64,000 nt of DNA, taken from NCBI GenBank assembly GCA_948567375.1, contig OX419758.1, positions 2,981,001 through 3,045,000 on the forward strand, in the 5' to 3' direction. The translations under genes were made by a program, and so were the position numbers. This DNA is from Lunularia cruciata (taxonomy: Eukaryota > Streptophyta > Marchantiopsida > Lunulariales > Lunulariaceae). Under the pieces are notes generated by a model. It saw nothing but the letters and a program-made list of their open reading frames with translations. It did not search any database and was not told the DNA's origin. Below are positions 36,368-48,409 of the stretch, one piece after another (positions within the stretch are counted from its first letter, which is position 1; every line of letters begins with the position of its first letter).

Positions 36368-37579
36368 TTACGGGGAGTTCGTTGGATCTTTACCCCTGAT
36401 CAGAGCGAAATCATTGAATATCTGCGTTGATAACGTTTCATCGAAGTCTTTGGGGTCTTGAACGGCTGCGAATTTAGCACATAAGTTGGCAAATAAGTCG
36501 TCGAAAGTAAAAGGTTTGTACAACGCTGGATGTTCATCATCGATCAGCTCGGGCGGAGCTTGAACTAGCACGGATTCGGGTGTGACGAGGATGACAGTTG
36601 AGAGGCGGTCAGTTGTTTCAGTCAACACGACACGATGCAAGACACTGGTAAATATACCATTACTCCAAGCTTCCAGACAGTCTCCAGCATTCACAATCAG
36701 AGCTCCTGGTGTAGGAGTGACGGCCACCCACTCATCCCCTCTCTTTGCTTGCAGGCCACAAACAGGGCCCTGCTTGAGTAGTGTCAAGAGGTTTGGATCC
36801 CTATGAGGACCAAGAGCAAGAATGGGGTCTGAGTTTTCACATGGTGCATAGAGATTGAATCTCCAATAAAATCGATTCCTCCCAGAAACACCTCCGAAGT
36901 GCTGGGAGAAGAAATATGGTTGCAGACCCAGACCCTGAGCAAGAATCTCCATCAGACTTCTCCACAAGTGCTCAACTTCCTTAAAATTATCTTCTAAGGC
37001 GTTGTAAAATGTTGGATTCCCCCCCGCCCAGATCCTCGCCATCATGGCCACAGTCTCGCTTGTGGGACCAAAACCAGCGAGGACTTCTCTCCACGAAACA
37101 TGCGAGCTGTATTTGGTTTGCATGGAACGAATGAATCCACACTGTAGTTTGTTAATCCCTTCATTGGCTCTTTCTTTCACTTCCAGTGGCAAGGAGAAGA
37201 ACTTCCGGGCCTCAGTTTCCAGCACCTCGAATATCCTCTCAGGAACACCATGATTGACGATTTGAAATATTCCCCAAGTCTTGCAGGCTTCTGTAATCTC
37301 CCTCACTATTTTCTCTCGAGCCAATGCGTCTCCACTTGCAAGACCCGCGAGATCTATCACAGGGACTTGCAGTGTCGCCTGCTCGATCTCCCTTGTAGCA
37401 TTTATAGAATTCGGACCCTCCGCTGCCTCAAAACTCTTTCTACCCAAACGCTTTAACTGCGTCTGAAGGGAAGTAGTAGTTTTGCCGCTCCCCTCGACAG
37501 CAGCTGGTTGAGTACCTTCCATCGTCACCGACATCAGTTTTGCACAATCGCGGAATCCCAGTACTATAATATGAGACAA
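36368..37579 (-). CDS. 2-oxoglutarate/Fe(II)-dependent dioxygenase (DOXC-type), single exon
   Basis: A 403-residue open frame. N-terminal DIOX_N-like part ('VPVIDLAGL' about residues 73-80, 'WGIFQIVNHGVPE' about 102-114) and C-terminal 2OG-FeII_Oxy part. Fe ligands are His259 and Asp261 (GPHRDP) and distal His315 (VLHRV); the 2OG-binding pair is Arg325-x-Ser327. The substrate-pocket motif is NLYAPC, where many relatives have NYYPPC. GPHRDPNLLTLL is close to the gibberellin 20-oxidase/flavonoid-type DOXC enzymes, but the substrate cannot be called. These are soluble cytosolic oxidases of specialised or hormone metabolism. Start: three ATGs (37579, 37534, 37522); the TATA-like site at 37623-37631 lies only ~45 bases before the first, so a downstream ATG may be used. 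Relics of related genes lie at 48.4-50.7 kb. Confidence 0.92.
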   Translation of the reverse strand: MSHIIVLGFRDCAKLMSVTMEGTQPAAVEGSGKTTTSLQTQLKRLGRKSFEAAEGPNSINATREIEQATLQVPVIDLAGLASGDALAREKIVREITEACKTWGIFQIVNHGVPERIFEVLETEARKFFSLPLEVKERANEGINKLQCGFIRSMQTKYSSHVSWREVLAGFGPTSETVAMMARIWAGGNPTFYNALEDNFKEVEHLWRSLMEILAQGLGLQPYFFSQHFGGVSGRNRFYWRFNLYAPCENSDPILALGPHRDPNLLTLLKQGPVCGLQAKRGDEWVAVTPTPGALIVNAGDCLEAWSNGIFTSVLHRVVLTETTDRLSTVILVTPESVLVQAPPELIDDEHPALYKPFTFDDLFANLCAKFAAVQDPKDFDETLSTQIFNDFALIRGKDPTNSP

Positions 37580-37622
37580 TTATGGGAGAGAATTACTTGG
37601 GGTTGATTGATCACTCTGCCCG

Positions 37623-37631
37623 GTTTATAAC
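37623..37631 (-). promoter_or_regulatory. TATA-like box of the dioxygenase gene
   Basis: On the minus strand GGTTATAAACCG, placed 44 bases before the first in-frame ATG and about 100 before the third. The sequence is also nearly palindromic. Confidence 0.45.
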
Positions 37632-40600
37632 CGAAATGGTTCGGGAACACTCTGAACGTCCATGTCGCCTTGCGAGAAACAGATTCCAATGCTGCAACCA
37701 ATAGAAATTGCACTTATGCGAGATTCACAGCAGATCAAGATCCTCTTTTTACGAGGCGAAAGAGATACAGAAGCACGACACGCCATGTGATCCGATACCC
37801 AAGAAACAATTTAAATATATTTCATGTTGAGTAGGAGAAGCTGCGTGTTGAATGGTGACTGCACTCACATGGGCTCGGAAATCTGCTTTACCTATTATGT
37901 CAGCTAGATTCACAAGCACAAGATACCATGTGATGTACCGTCACTCCCTGTGGCGAAGTCTATCTCCAGGTTCATTTCCAACAGTGCAGAGCCGTTTTGA
38001 CAGGTTGCACATCAAATCGAATCTTTGTTGGCCAACAGCTTCAGTATGAGGTCGCAAGCACTTCTGCAAACCACCTCTTCAGTTGACTTAGTATGGTGGG
38101 GATCTCCCGACTAACGTCCAGATTGCCTGACAAACACTAGGTGAACTTCTGACCCATAGTCTGCTATCTGCGTCTTGCATGCAGTGAATCCCCCAATCGT
38201 GTCTCCCATTTTTCGGTTCAGTTTAACACACTGACAACCTCTGATACTAACATACAGGTCGCGTGCACTGTACACAAGGAGGCCTAAGTTGGACATTTTG
38301 CACTGACACAAAAGGCGTCTTTTGTTAATTCACTGAACAGATTTCTAATCCTTTCAATGTAGCAATTTCAGGTTAATAAGAAAGACCAATTGCGATGCTC
38401 AAATTTGAGGATTCTGTTGTGAAGGTGTATGTAGTCGGTGGTAGCAGGTGTTTTGGTCTATCGGTTGTTTCTTGGTCCTTTTCTTCCTCTGCAGGTACTG
38501 TAGCTTGCTACAAATTCTCACCACCTGCTATTCATCTCGGGGTGTGTTCTTCATTTATGACCACTGACAGACGTTTGCAGGCGTGAGTTACGAGCGTAAA
38601 GCGATTTCTTCCACTCGTACCCCGAGAATTATTGGAAGCCTGAATTTCAATTTGACTGTCATTTTCGCTGGCTTTCTCTGGGTTTCCCTGGCTTTTCTCT
38701 ATCCCATCTCATCAACTCCAGTCTCGTGCATCAACGGCAAATGCAATTTCAATCCATATTCAGGATTCTGGCAGGCTCAACCGAGAAATTCAAATTGACC
38801 GGTACTTAAAAGGTGCATATGTACCATAGATTGGCTAGCAAATCTCCGAAGCCTGTGATCACTCCGTCATTGCCTTCAATTGACCAATTCAGTTCGTGTG
38901 TTATGAGTCCATTCTGCTGAGTGAAACACTTGTGAACAGTGCTTATCAGGCTCATGACAATGATGGTGCTGCAAATCGTCCTACTACCGACAGTTCACTG
39001 TCAGGTGCGAGATAAATACCAATCTACTTGACAGCCAGATGGGATCAACAGCTGCTCCGACACTCGTCAGCCTTTCGGACTTTGCCCGGATCTACGTTCG
39101 TGGCAAGATCGTAAGGCGTTTCTCAGGACAATCACAATAAATTCTTTCTCAAATCGGTCACTTCTTAACAATTCCCGGAGTGCACCTACTCTACTTCCAG
39201 AGGAGCAAGACCGACGGTATAAAGAGCCACCAAGGCAAGTTGCTTATCATTTCCCTCATAGGGTTTAGATTCAACCAGCGAGTCTTGCCTCCCTGTTGTT
39301 TGATCGGATCGGCAGCTCTTGACAGCAAATCTGAGTCTCGAAGCTTTTCAATCGAATTGTTTGAAACGCGATCAGATTGCTGCAGATAACAGCTGATGTG
39401 CTCCCCTCGGCAGTCCTGCATGTTGATCGGATCGGCTTAGCGCGAACAGAGATTGGTTGAGCACAAGCATTGGCGAAAGATCCTGGGCAGTAACGTTTGC
39501 GGTGAACGAGAGGTAAGGTGAGTGTACAAGTAACTTCAAAATAGAATACCTCAAGTTGCTTATACATTCTCCTTCCCATTCGTAATTATCCCAGGTGCAA
39601 TGTCCTCACTGTCATCGCTCTAGAACCAAGAAACCACCTCGATGTAAGTTTAGCTGTTGATAAAAGAGCTCGAAGTACATAACTGCTGGATACGAAATAA
39701 TCGGACCGATCAGATGAGTCCATGAGCACTTCGATTTCTGGTTGCTTTCCAGTCAATCTGGAAACCAGAAGTGTGGGGAGGAACCGGAAAGGTACGGAGT
39801 TTAAGTGCTTACAGCACTGCTTTAACCCACTGATTTTCTGCATCGTGACACGCGAAAACATCTTCATGCAGGTGACCGTTATGACTTGCTGTCAGTAGAA
39901 CGGGTTGAAGACGTGTGGAAAGTCGTTGTGCATACTTCCCGATGCTTGCGGATTGACACGGGAGAAAGTTGCTACAGTGGGTTCTTGAAAATGGTGAAGT
40001 TGTCTAAACCACACATGGACGTGATTTTCTCGAGGTTCAGGTTGCGTGAAAGTCATGCAATGAACTGTTAGCATTCAGTGGAATGGAGCGCAGAGGCAAC
40101 TCGGTGGGAGGGTGAATGGGAAGGTGTAATTTGGTGGGCCAGGATCTGGATCAAATCCGATGCAGAGTCGCATGTTTCTCCTCTTCTGTGGAAAGACAGT
40201 TCTGCTATCAGAAGAGGGTGACAGGCTTCTAAAACATAATGGTGATGAGTTTAGCAGCTCGGTTGCGACCTTCAGCTCAACGGTAGTGATTTCCCCATGA
40301 ACGGGAGGTCCCTCATGATCGGAAGGTCGAGCCTCCGGAAGAGCCGGCTTTCTTCTCGTTGGTCCAGTACTTGTCGGTCTATGCCTTCCTAAAATTTGTT
40401 TTGTTTTACAGCGGCGTGCTGACACATTAATAACTCTGGCAGATCAAGAATCAGAAATCTGTAGGATGAAGGGAACTTCCAGCTTGGTCGTGTAGAATGG
40501 GAATATCGAGTGTCGTCCTAAATGACTTCGTTGTTTGCACACTTTTCCGCTTCTACGATCTCTTCAAATGGAGGGGAACTGTGGAATCAGTACTAGTCAG

Positions 40601-41952
40601 GACTTTGAGTTCACTTCCAAGAACGTACTTCGATCAGAAATCTTTCAGGGCCGACAATCGGTGATTGAGACATTCAACATGGCATCATTCTGACCGCCCG
40701 TCTCCACATTTCTCATCACAAAGATTTTACTATTCACTTGGTTCATTACAGGCCAAGTTAATCAGGGCTAATTCTTAAGCGTACTGGTGAACAGATAGGA
40801 AAGACCGCGCAAGGAACACTGCTGGTAAGCATCTACTTCAATAAAAAAATTGCCAGAACAATTCACTCGATAACTAATCGTTATCTACATCTGAATTGAG
40901 TTAACAAATTACAAGATGAAGATAACACACGCTCGAAATATGTGCCCCCACAATGGATATGCCACCACTGAAGAGGTGCAAATCTAGTAAGAAGGCTCCT
41001 GACGTTAGTATGTGGCACACTCAAAGCTAAAACTCCACTCATTATGTTCTACGAGAGAACATGAGAGTTTCAGCAGAACTTGGTGCCAGCGAATACGATG
41101 GCTTAAGATCTTGCTTGGTGTTCAAAAATGGCTGAGAAATGTGTGAGCCGTCGAGCTGAAAGACAATAGGGGATGGATATTCTACACCAGCCTTGCTGTG
41201 GCCAGCAAATACGATGTACCAATCAGAACCAGAACTGATCAGAGATCTCATCAAAGGAAATTTCTGAAGTGCGGCTAATGACTACTGGACCTCGCATCCG
41301 CAGTTGGCAGTCCCACAAAGGGTCTAAGTGTTCACTGGCACATGGAGAAGCCTGGTGGTAGACAGACACCGAATGTTCTTTAGAAGAGATAAAGTAGGAA
41401 ACAAAGGGGAACGCATGGGCATCTAAGAAATAATGCTGTGATGAATAGATGACATGATTGTCATCATAAAACAGCAGAATGATCCAGAATGCTCCATTGT
41501 CATCCACAAATTCACTTACTCCCCAAAACCCTGCCATTCGCCTAAGATAGATCGCATCGCGAAGAGGGTGAAGCTACGTACAACGGACCCATCGAGCAAC
41601 AGTCATACAACTACATTCCAAATCGCTGTTCGTACAAAACGATGAACATAGATGGAGCTCAACGCGGCTGACTGTACAGACTCCAAGAACAAATCACAAA
41701 TTCATCCCAAACACTACGTTCAAAGACACAACTTTCTACAGGTCTCAAGCTCGGGTAAATAAGCTCTTCCAGTCGTCTACTGGCACAATCCTAACCAGCA
41801 ACTTCAGCTCAAATCTCATAGATCAAGGAAACTGGTGCTTCAAATAATCGTGCACAATGAAAAGAACAGGAACCAGCGAGGGGAAACGACGACTTTTTCA
41901 TCTGTGAGAATTTAGGGTTTGCCCTCATCGACCATTAGATCAGGCGGCCTGA
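37632..41952. other. Long intergenic stretch without a recognised gene
   Basis: Many ORFs of 60-116 codons on both strands (for example 40075-40425 (-), 41223-41537 (-)), none with a recognisable domain or splice-consistent neighbours. 38583-38798 (+) contains a hydrophobic run but begins with GTG. Base composition is close to that of the genic parts, so an unrecognised gene or non-coding RNA cannot be excluded. Confidence 0.35.
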
Positions 41953-42339
41953 ATGCAGATCAAGACTTGTTGGACCATAACATGCAATGTGGACTTCGTT
42001 CGATCCGAACCTAAAAGAGGACTATCTATCTTCGTTCTATCCGAACCTAAAAGAGGACCTACGGTATGGGATGGCTACCGGTTAGATTCGCGATGTTCTT
42101 ATAAATCTTCCTCCAAGCGCGAGGCAAAAGTTCTACAAAGCCATATTCCATCTCGTTACATGAAGCATGAATTCCTAGAGAAGCATTACAGGCACACCCA
42201 GTTCAACGTTCCGCAAAGGGACTTCACCAACGTTTCGGCCCTGTCTTTGTCAAGGTACTGTCCTAACGAAGTTCGCCTCGAGGGGCCTTCAAAGTCCAAG
42301 CAAAAGTTTGTGCCTTCCTTTAACTTTGGGAGCGGATGA
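41953..42339 (+). CDS. Unrecognised 128-residue ORF with internal duplication
   Basis: ATG-initiated ORF of 128 residues, basic, with no known domain. A 36-bp direct repeat (starts 41994 and 42030) encodes the repeated element SEPKRG twice. The protein ends in a Lys/Ser/Phe-rich tail. Unique-sequence composition just outside the reverse-transcriptase repeat region makes a real exon possible, but the evidence is weak. Confidence 0.25.
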   Translation: MQIKTCWTITCNVDFVRSEPKRGLSIFVLSEPKRGPTVWDGYRLDSRCSYKSSSKREAKVLQSHIPSRYMKHEFLEKHYRHTQFNVPQRDFTNVSALSLSRYCPNEVRLEGPSKSKQKFVPSFNFGSG

Positions 42340-43159
42340 ATCATTTATATGCAAGCTCCGTCCCGCATCGGCACAAGCTTCTTCTTTAGTGTCACTAACC
42401 GTTCCAAGGAGATAAATCGAGTTGTGAGAGTGGTCAGCATGTTAAGAGGATGTTACCTTAGGGTTATTTAAGATTAGTTACCATGTTCACATCTATTCCA
42501 TAGATTATTCCATATACTTTATGATGAGGCTAGACATGTTTTTTGCATGCCACTTGATACGTTTGACTAATGATCTCTTGGATGAATTAACTTGGTTCTT
42601 ATTTTTCTTACTCTCTTGATTGTGCCTTTGTTATGCTAGAGGGTATGTGTAGGGCATAGAGAGATGGTTGCTAGATTTTATGAATTTTGATCAAAGAATT
42701 AGACTACTTTATAGGGAAAATATGTAAGTGCTACATATTTTAGGAGATAAGTTTTGCCACAAGATATCATAAAGTACACTTGACATTGGGTTAGGTGGAA
42801 AGGTTTAGTAGAGTTTAGTAGAGACAACACTTTTTGTCTATGGCTTGTCTCATTGATGAAACTATCTCTTCCTTATGCTCACTACATCCTATGGACAAAA
42901 AGGAAGTACCATTAGAGTTTTTTGATTATCATCTTGAGTAGCTTTTGTATCTTGATATGTCCCTTTTGTACAAGCGTAGTGCACTACTCTTCGCCTCTCC
43001 TCAAGAGGCTTGTCAAGGATAGTATGTGAACATCTTAGAGATTGTTTCCAAGTAGATAATCCTTCTAATAGATTTACCATTTCAAGCCCCTTTAGGTGGT
43101 CTCAATAGTAGCGAGGAGAGATATTCCTATGTCAATTAGTCACATGTAGGGGCTAGTCA
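42340..43159. other. AT-rich DNA ahead of the reverse-transcriptase pseudogene
   Basis: No domain can be read. It may hold the badly decayed N-terminal part of the element that follows, since the base composition changes near 42440 and then stays repeat-like. Confidence 0.35.
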
Positions 43160-46100
43160 ACTTCTTACGATGGAGAAGGACACAAGTGGCATTAGGCCAA
43201 TTGCTTTTGGAGTTATCTTTTTGCACTTGGTTAGTCTCACCATTGTCCTTAGAATTGATCTCTCTTCCCATAGCACCTCAGCTTGGAGTAGCTACTCCTT
43301 GAGGTTATGAGGCTATTTCTTTAGGCATCATAGCACTCCTAGATATCTATCCGAAGTGGGTTGTACTATAGGTGGATCTTGAGAACACTTTTAATAGCAT
43401 CACTATAATACCAATAGCTATATAGATGAACTAGAGATGAAATTTAGTTTGGTAACGTCTGGAAGGATGTTATACATAATGGACTAAGTAGATTCAGAGA
43501 GAGGTATCACCAAAAGAGTACTTCTACTAATAGGCCAGAAATCGAAACATGCTTGGAAAATTTAGAATCAATAGCTAGGTATATGATCTAGAGGTGAGAC
43601 TTGGGGTGGTGACATCTTGAAGGATGTTACACATGATGGAGAACATAGTTTAGATAGAGGTATCACCAAAAGAGCATTTCTACTAAAATTGCAGAAGCCA
43701 AAATAGACCTTAAATCTTTGGAGGCCTAAACGGATGAATTAGTCCTTGAAAATATGCAGATTCTCCCTCCCCTCCCAAATGAAGAAAAGGTTGGCCTTCC
43801 ACTCCCCCCTAATTTTTCTCACCAAGAGCTTTCCATTGATACCTCACCCACGTGATTTTGAGATTCCTACAAGAAGATCCCCTAAAAGATTCCCTCTAGT
43901 CAAAGCTTGTTTGACCAACCAGATGGAACCAGGACTGACATGTCACCCATCCAAGAAAGTAATCTAAGGGTGGAGCTTGCTGACAGGTCACCTATCCATG
44001 TACCTAATCCTACGGTTGAGCTTCCTAGGAGAAGATCCTCTTTGGCTATATAATAAAGAGAAGGTGCTCCTTTGGGGCATCGGAGGATTGAGTGTGAAAT
44101 CTATATTTTTCTCTTTTGTATCTCTCTTGAAGAGTTCTCTTGTCCTTGGAGTACTATAGTCACCCATGCATCCATCTTTAGAGAGCTTAGGGAGGCCGGT
44201 GGATCCTTGGCAAGTCTCATTCCTCTTGTGTGGTTGTTTTATGGCTCTCCTACATCCCTTTATTACCAACATGGGTGGTCATAGGAAGGAGTCATTGTCT
44301 TGGAGTCAACTGTTGGTACACAACATAGAGATCCTTAATGAGGACCTTTGTTTGCCATGGCTCATTCAGAGCTCTCTTATCTACTACATTGGCCATGCAA
44401 GGTTGTGTATTTATTTCCCTCAGCAAATGATACACATATTGTGGGCCCCATAGATCAGATTAGGCAAGCCTTTGATCGCTTGACTATCGAGCTACATCTT
44501 GTAGGGTTGAGAGTTAAGGTGTCAAAGTGAAAAATATGGTCTCCTTCAAGTATTGCTCCCCACCTTGAGCTTCCAATGGGGTGTATCACATCTACAGATG
44601 GACTATGTATTCTTGGAGTGCTGGTAGGATCCAAGGATTTTGTCATATGCTTCTTAGACATTGCACTTATAGAGGATATTCTCCATGTGAATGACCTTCT
44701 TCTACTAGGAGATTCATATGTGGCATTTGGTATACTCTCCTCTAGTATTATCAATCAACAATTTACCTTCTCTACACAATTCTCCCTTCCTTGACTTTCC
44801 TATCACGTTTGAGAGCTTTTGATAGGAGGATTATAGGAGTGTTTGGTGATATCAAAGGACTAGGGACATTTGAGGGTGTGACGGGGGATTTGGTACATAA
44901 ACAAACATCTCCACCAATCTCATGTGGAGAGGTAGGCCTATTATCCATAGAAGAGACAACACCTATAGCATTTTGGGCTAATTGGGCTCTCTATGCACCC
45001 TACTTTCCTCCCATTGTGTAGTTGAAGATAGGCCAATTTTGGAGACATATGTGACCAAGGTGGACAAGGGATCCTTTTCTCTCTAGGTGTTATTACGGCA
45101 GATGAAAGATGGTCTATCCCCACAAGCATGGGAGGACCTTCCATCCTTTTCTTCACTATTGTCAGATTGGACCAAAGGTTTGTAGTCGTCCTTGATAGAG
45201 TGATTATGTCAGCACATGCTATGTTCTCTCTTAGTTGACTCATCCATTCTTTGGGCCACTAAAGCATGTCTTTGCTCTTGCTTTGGCAAGGGTGTAGGCT
45301 CTTGGATCCTAGCTCGACCATGCATTAGGGCATTTGGAAGCGCACCAACCATCTTCTCTTCAATGATGAGGTTCCGCCTAGGTATGGTCTACCCATACAT
45401 GTTCATTACTCACTTGCGAGTGTGGTTCTACACTAGATGCAACAACAATCTATATGACATAATGTTCATTTGGAGGATAGAGGGTGATATAGTGTTTGCT
45501 ATGGCACAAGAGAGTGTATACCTTGCTTAAAAGGCAAGTTCATACTTGTTGCAAACAACATTTGTCAGAGTAGACTTATACTTGGTCCAAGATGATTAGT
45601 TGCTAGTGGCGGATGTTGTGGTTATAGACCTTATGCATGATGCGGTTTTGGAAGGAGTGATTACTCATCTTCTTGGATGGGTGGCAAGTGGAGTAGCAGC
45701 ATGAAAGATCTCCAAGTATAGGAGTATGCAGTGAGGTCACCTCTTTGTTTCTCTAGCCTTGGAGTTATGTGGAGCAAAGGACACAACATTTGACAATTTG
45801 TCGGGGAGTGCATGAGAGCTTATCATATTAGATGTCTAAGGATACCACTCTCACTCTCATACTTTATAGCATACTTTAAACAACGTGTGTCCATTGCTCT
45901 ATAGAGAGCCTTGGTTGGTGCAATACATAAGAGAGTAGTCACACCATGTGATGCTTCTTTGGATGCTCAAGTAGTTTGTAGATCGTATGACTTGCATAGC
46001 TTGGATATCTTAAATGCAATAGGGCAGATTTCTCATATCAATACTATTGGGGCCTAGCCCATTTTACATCTTTTGTCTCTCCCTTGTATGGCTTGATGGG

Positions 46101-46170
46101 GTCTTCACATCCTTCATGTGTTCTATGCAGTCACCTTTTCCCATTTATATCTAAGTTCTAAAACCGAGAT
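43160..46170 (+). pseudogene. Degenerate reverse-transcriptase polyprotein of a non-LTR-like element
   Basis: Ordered fragments of a plant reverse-transcriptase polyprotein, broken by stops and frame changes: 'GIRPIAFGVIF' (about 43185), 'ALLDIYPKWVVL' then 'VDLENTFNSI' (43340-43400), 'IFRELREAGGSLASLIPL' (about 44174-44226), 'DTHIVGPIDQIRQAFDRL' (the usual ADDTHIVG here reads ANDTHIVG), 'LHLVGLRVKVSK', 'GLCILGVLVGSKDF', 'FDRRIIGVFGDIKGLGT' and a C-terminal 'QRVSIAL' at about 45890. A 3' tail common to other copies ends near 46165. It would have copied the element RNA into DNA. A 756-bp element interrupts it at 43404. The family assignment rests on recalled motif order, not on a search. Confidence 0.8.
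43404..44159 (+). mobile_element. 756-bp element inserted in the reverse-transcriptase pseudogene
   Basis: Flanked by TCAC at 43400-43403 and again at 44160-44163. Removing the element and one TCAC joins the interrupted frame in register (...FNSI | THASIF...). The ends are TATAATAC... and ...GTACTATAG, imperfectly inverted. A related copy lies inverted at 58031-58616. This copy carries an extra internal tandem duplication with a 157-bp period (matching points 43465 and 43622). It contains a TATATAATAAAGAG stretch near 44048 and no intact ORF. The type is unclear: non-autonomous TIR element or solo LTR. Confidence 0.75.
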
Positions 46171-47795
46171 AGAAAAGGAAGTAGAAACATGGAAACTTAT
46201 TGTACCTTACAATAGGTTATTCCAAGAAAAGAGTAGTTTTGTTCTGAGCTCTAGTTTCCAGCAATTGCAGTGTGTAAAATAATAATGATAATATTCTTAA
46301 ATAATAAAATTTGGTTATGTGAATACTTTTCTCCTGTATGAAAGTACAAAGGTACATTTTGTAAAAAATACAAACTATGGACTAAATCTGTTTAAACCAA
46401 GGATATACTAAAAACAATTTTATATCAAGAAATATGAAAAATTGAAGTTCATTTGGGCTCTTTAAAGTAATAATCCAATAATTAAAATAATTATTTCAAA
46501 ACACTTTTTCTTTCCATTCATTAGCAAATTTTTTCTTGGGTAGAATCTAAATTAAACATATTTAATAAATGGAAAATCATAAATTATTTCCAATTGTCAA
46601 AAATTGTCAAAATTAAACCATCCATAATTAATATAAAATATATAATAGAAATTTTAATCATTTTTTTCTAATAAAATGGAGAGTTCAGCTCCAGCCATCG
46701 ACTAATCCATAATTCCACAATCTGATTCTTGAAAAGTATATACTTGGTAAGGCTTCTAAACTAGCTCAATTATATTGTTTAAATTCTCCCTCACGTATAC
46801 TACCATCTAAAATTCTCAAATAATTGCTGGATTTAACCTATAGACCGATACAAATTCAAAATAAGAAGATAAGAAGCAAGTGGTTCTCTTGGTAAGAGAA
46901 AAAATAATGTAATACAATGAAAATGTTCTTTTTATTCCTAATGGAAATTGAAGCTCAAATGATTGATATTTTATTCTATGAGAACTCAAAGGAGTCACTG
47001 AAACTCAATTTCTTATAGAGTTAGAATTGAATTTAAAAAATAGCATTGAATTTTGTTGTGTAATTTGTGCAAGAAAAGAAGGAGCTTTGAATATAACTCA
47101 ACCTCAAACAATGAAGCATTCAAATAATTTGGTATAAAGTGAGGAAAGATTGTAAAAAATTTAGGGCTCCAACTTATCATAAATATTGAAGCAGAAGGAT
47201 AAACATTGAACCAAACATCTCAAATAAGTCTTTGAAACTAAGTTTCCAAGAGGATTAGAGTTGAATCACATCATCTATCAGAAGTTGCAATAGAAACTTA
47301 CCTCTAGATATTCAAACAAAAGAAAAATCTAGCCTGACACCAAGTTTCTTGTAAAGAAAAGTTGACTTAGAGATGCTCTAGAAACTCAATATTGTAAAAC
47401 TCTATGGGAACTTATTTCTTGTGCAAAGGTGATTTAGATGTAAATATCAACTTCTATTACCCAAACAATAATAGTAAAATTTGAACATACAATTGATTTG
47501 ATGTAAAACACTTAGTTTAAAATTGGCTTAAAACAAAGTTTTGTATATAGTAGTCAATGTCATTTACATGTAATAAAGGTATGTGCAACTTGGAAATTGC
47601 ATCCAATATAGGAGGAAGAATATAGCTAAAAATTGATTCTAGTCAAAAAAGTGCTCTAGGAAGAGAAATCTCCTTTACAAAAGCCAATTTTATATAAACA
47701 TACTTAAAAAATGAGTTATCCTATTACTTGGAATTACCTTTAAAATTGAGTCTAGGGTTTACGGCTAAACGCTCCAATGCAGGGTAAAACTTGTC
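46171..47795. other. Very AT-rich DNA, no gene recognised
   Basis: Long A/T-rich stretch with only short ORFs, such as 46816-46998 (-). It directly follows the 3' tail of the reverse-transcriptase element. Confidence 0.45.
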
Positions 47796-47873
47796 AGTAT
47801 CACTCACTCTTATATGCCACAACATATTTTAGATAGTATCACTCACTCTTATATGCCAAAACATACTTTAGAT
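47796..47873 (+). repeat. 39-bp tandem direct repeat, two copies
   Basis: Units at 47796-47834 and 47835-47873 share 'tatcactcactcttatatgc' and differ at a few positions. They abut the next reverse-transcriptase relic. Confidence 0.75.
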
Positions 47874-47879
47874 ATCGGC

Positions 47880-48395
47880 TTGAAGGGGTCTTCCCATCCG
47901 TCATGTTGTTCTACATGGTCGTTTTTTTCTATTTAGATAACATATGTCCATTGCTTCTAGAGAACACATGCTGGCGCAATAAACACTAGGTGAAGATGAT
48001 GCTTGTTCGGATGCTGTAGTAATTTGGAGGGATTATAAGGCAGATCCCTCATAGACCTCTTAGGTGTAGTTTATAAACCAAACAATTTGCACAGCTCTGA
48101 CATCTTAGGTGCTGTAGTGCAGATTCCTCTTAGACATTCCTCGTACACATCTTTGGTGTAATTTGTAAACCATACTACTTGCATGCCTCAAACATCTTTG
48201 GTGTAATTTGTAAACCATATTACTTACATGCCTCAAACTTCTGAGGTGCTGTAGCGCATATTCCTCTTGCCAATTCTATTAAAGCTTAACACCATTTTAC
48301 TCTATGTCATTTGCTTGTAAGGGTTGATGGTGTCTTCCCATCCTTCGTGTTATCTTACACGGTCGTCATTTCCCAGTCGATTCGAAGCTCAAGCA
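47880..48395 (+). mobile_element. Rearranged 3' relic of the reverse-transcriptase family
   Basis: 47880-47935 matches the 3' tail (ggtcttcccatcc...catggtcg). 47936-48060 matches the C-terminal coding end seen at 45885-46000. 48090-48395 again matches the tail, now with internal duplications. So two pieces of the same family are joined in the same orientation. No frame is open. Confidence 0.65.
48148..48237 (+). repeat. 45-bp tandem repeat, two copies
   Basis: Units 48148-48192 and 48193-48237 share 'acatctttggtgtaatttgt' and the following 'aaaccatac/ttact' and 'catgcctcaa' segments. They lie inside the reverse-transcriptase 3' tail. Confidence 0.8.
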
Positions 48396-48409
48396 TGCCT
48401 TGACATCTA

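Noticed and set aside
38583..38798. 71-codon ORF with a hydrophobic segment, possible small membrane protein
   Set aside because: It begins with GTG, has no upstream ATG in frame and no homology I recognise. The hydrophobic run alone is not enough.
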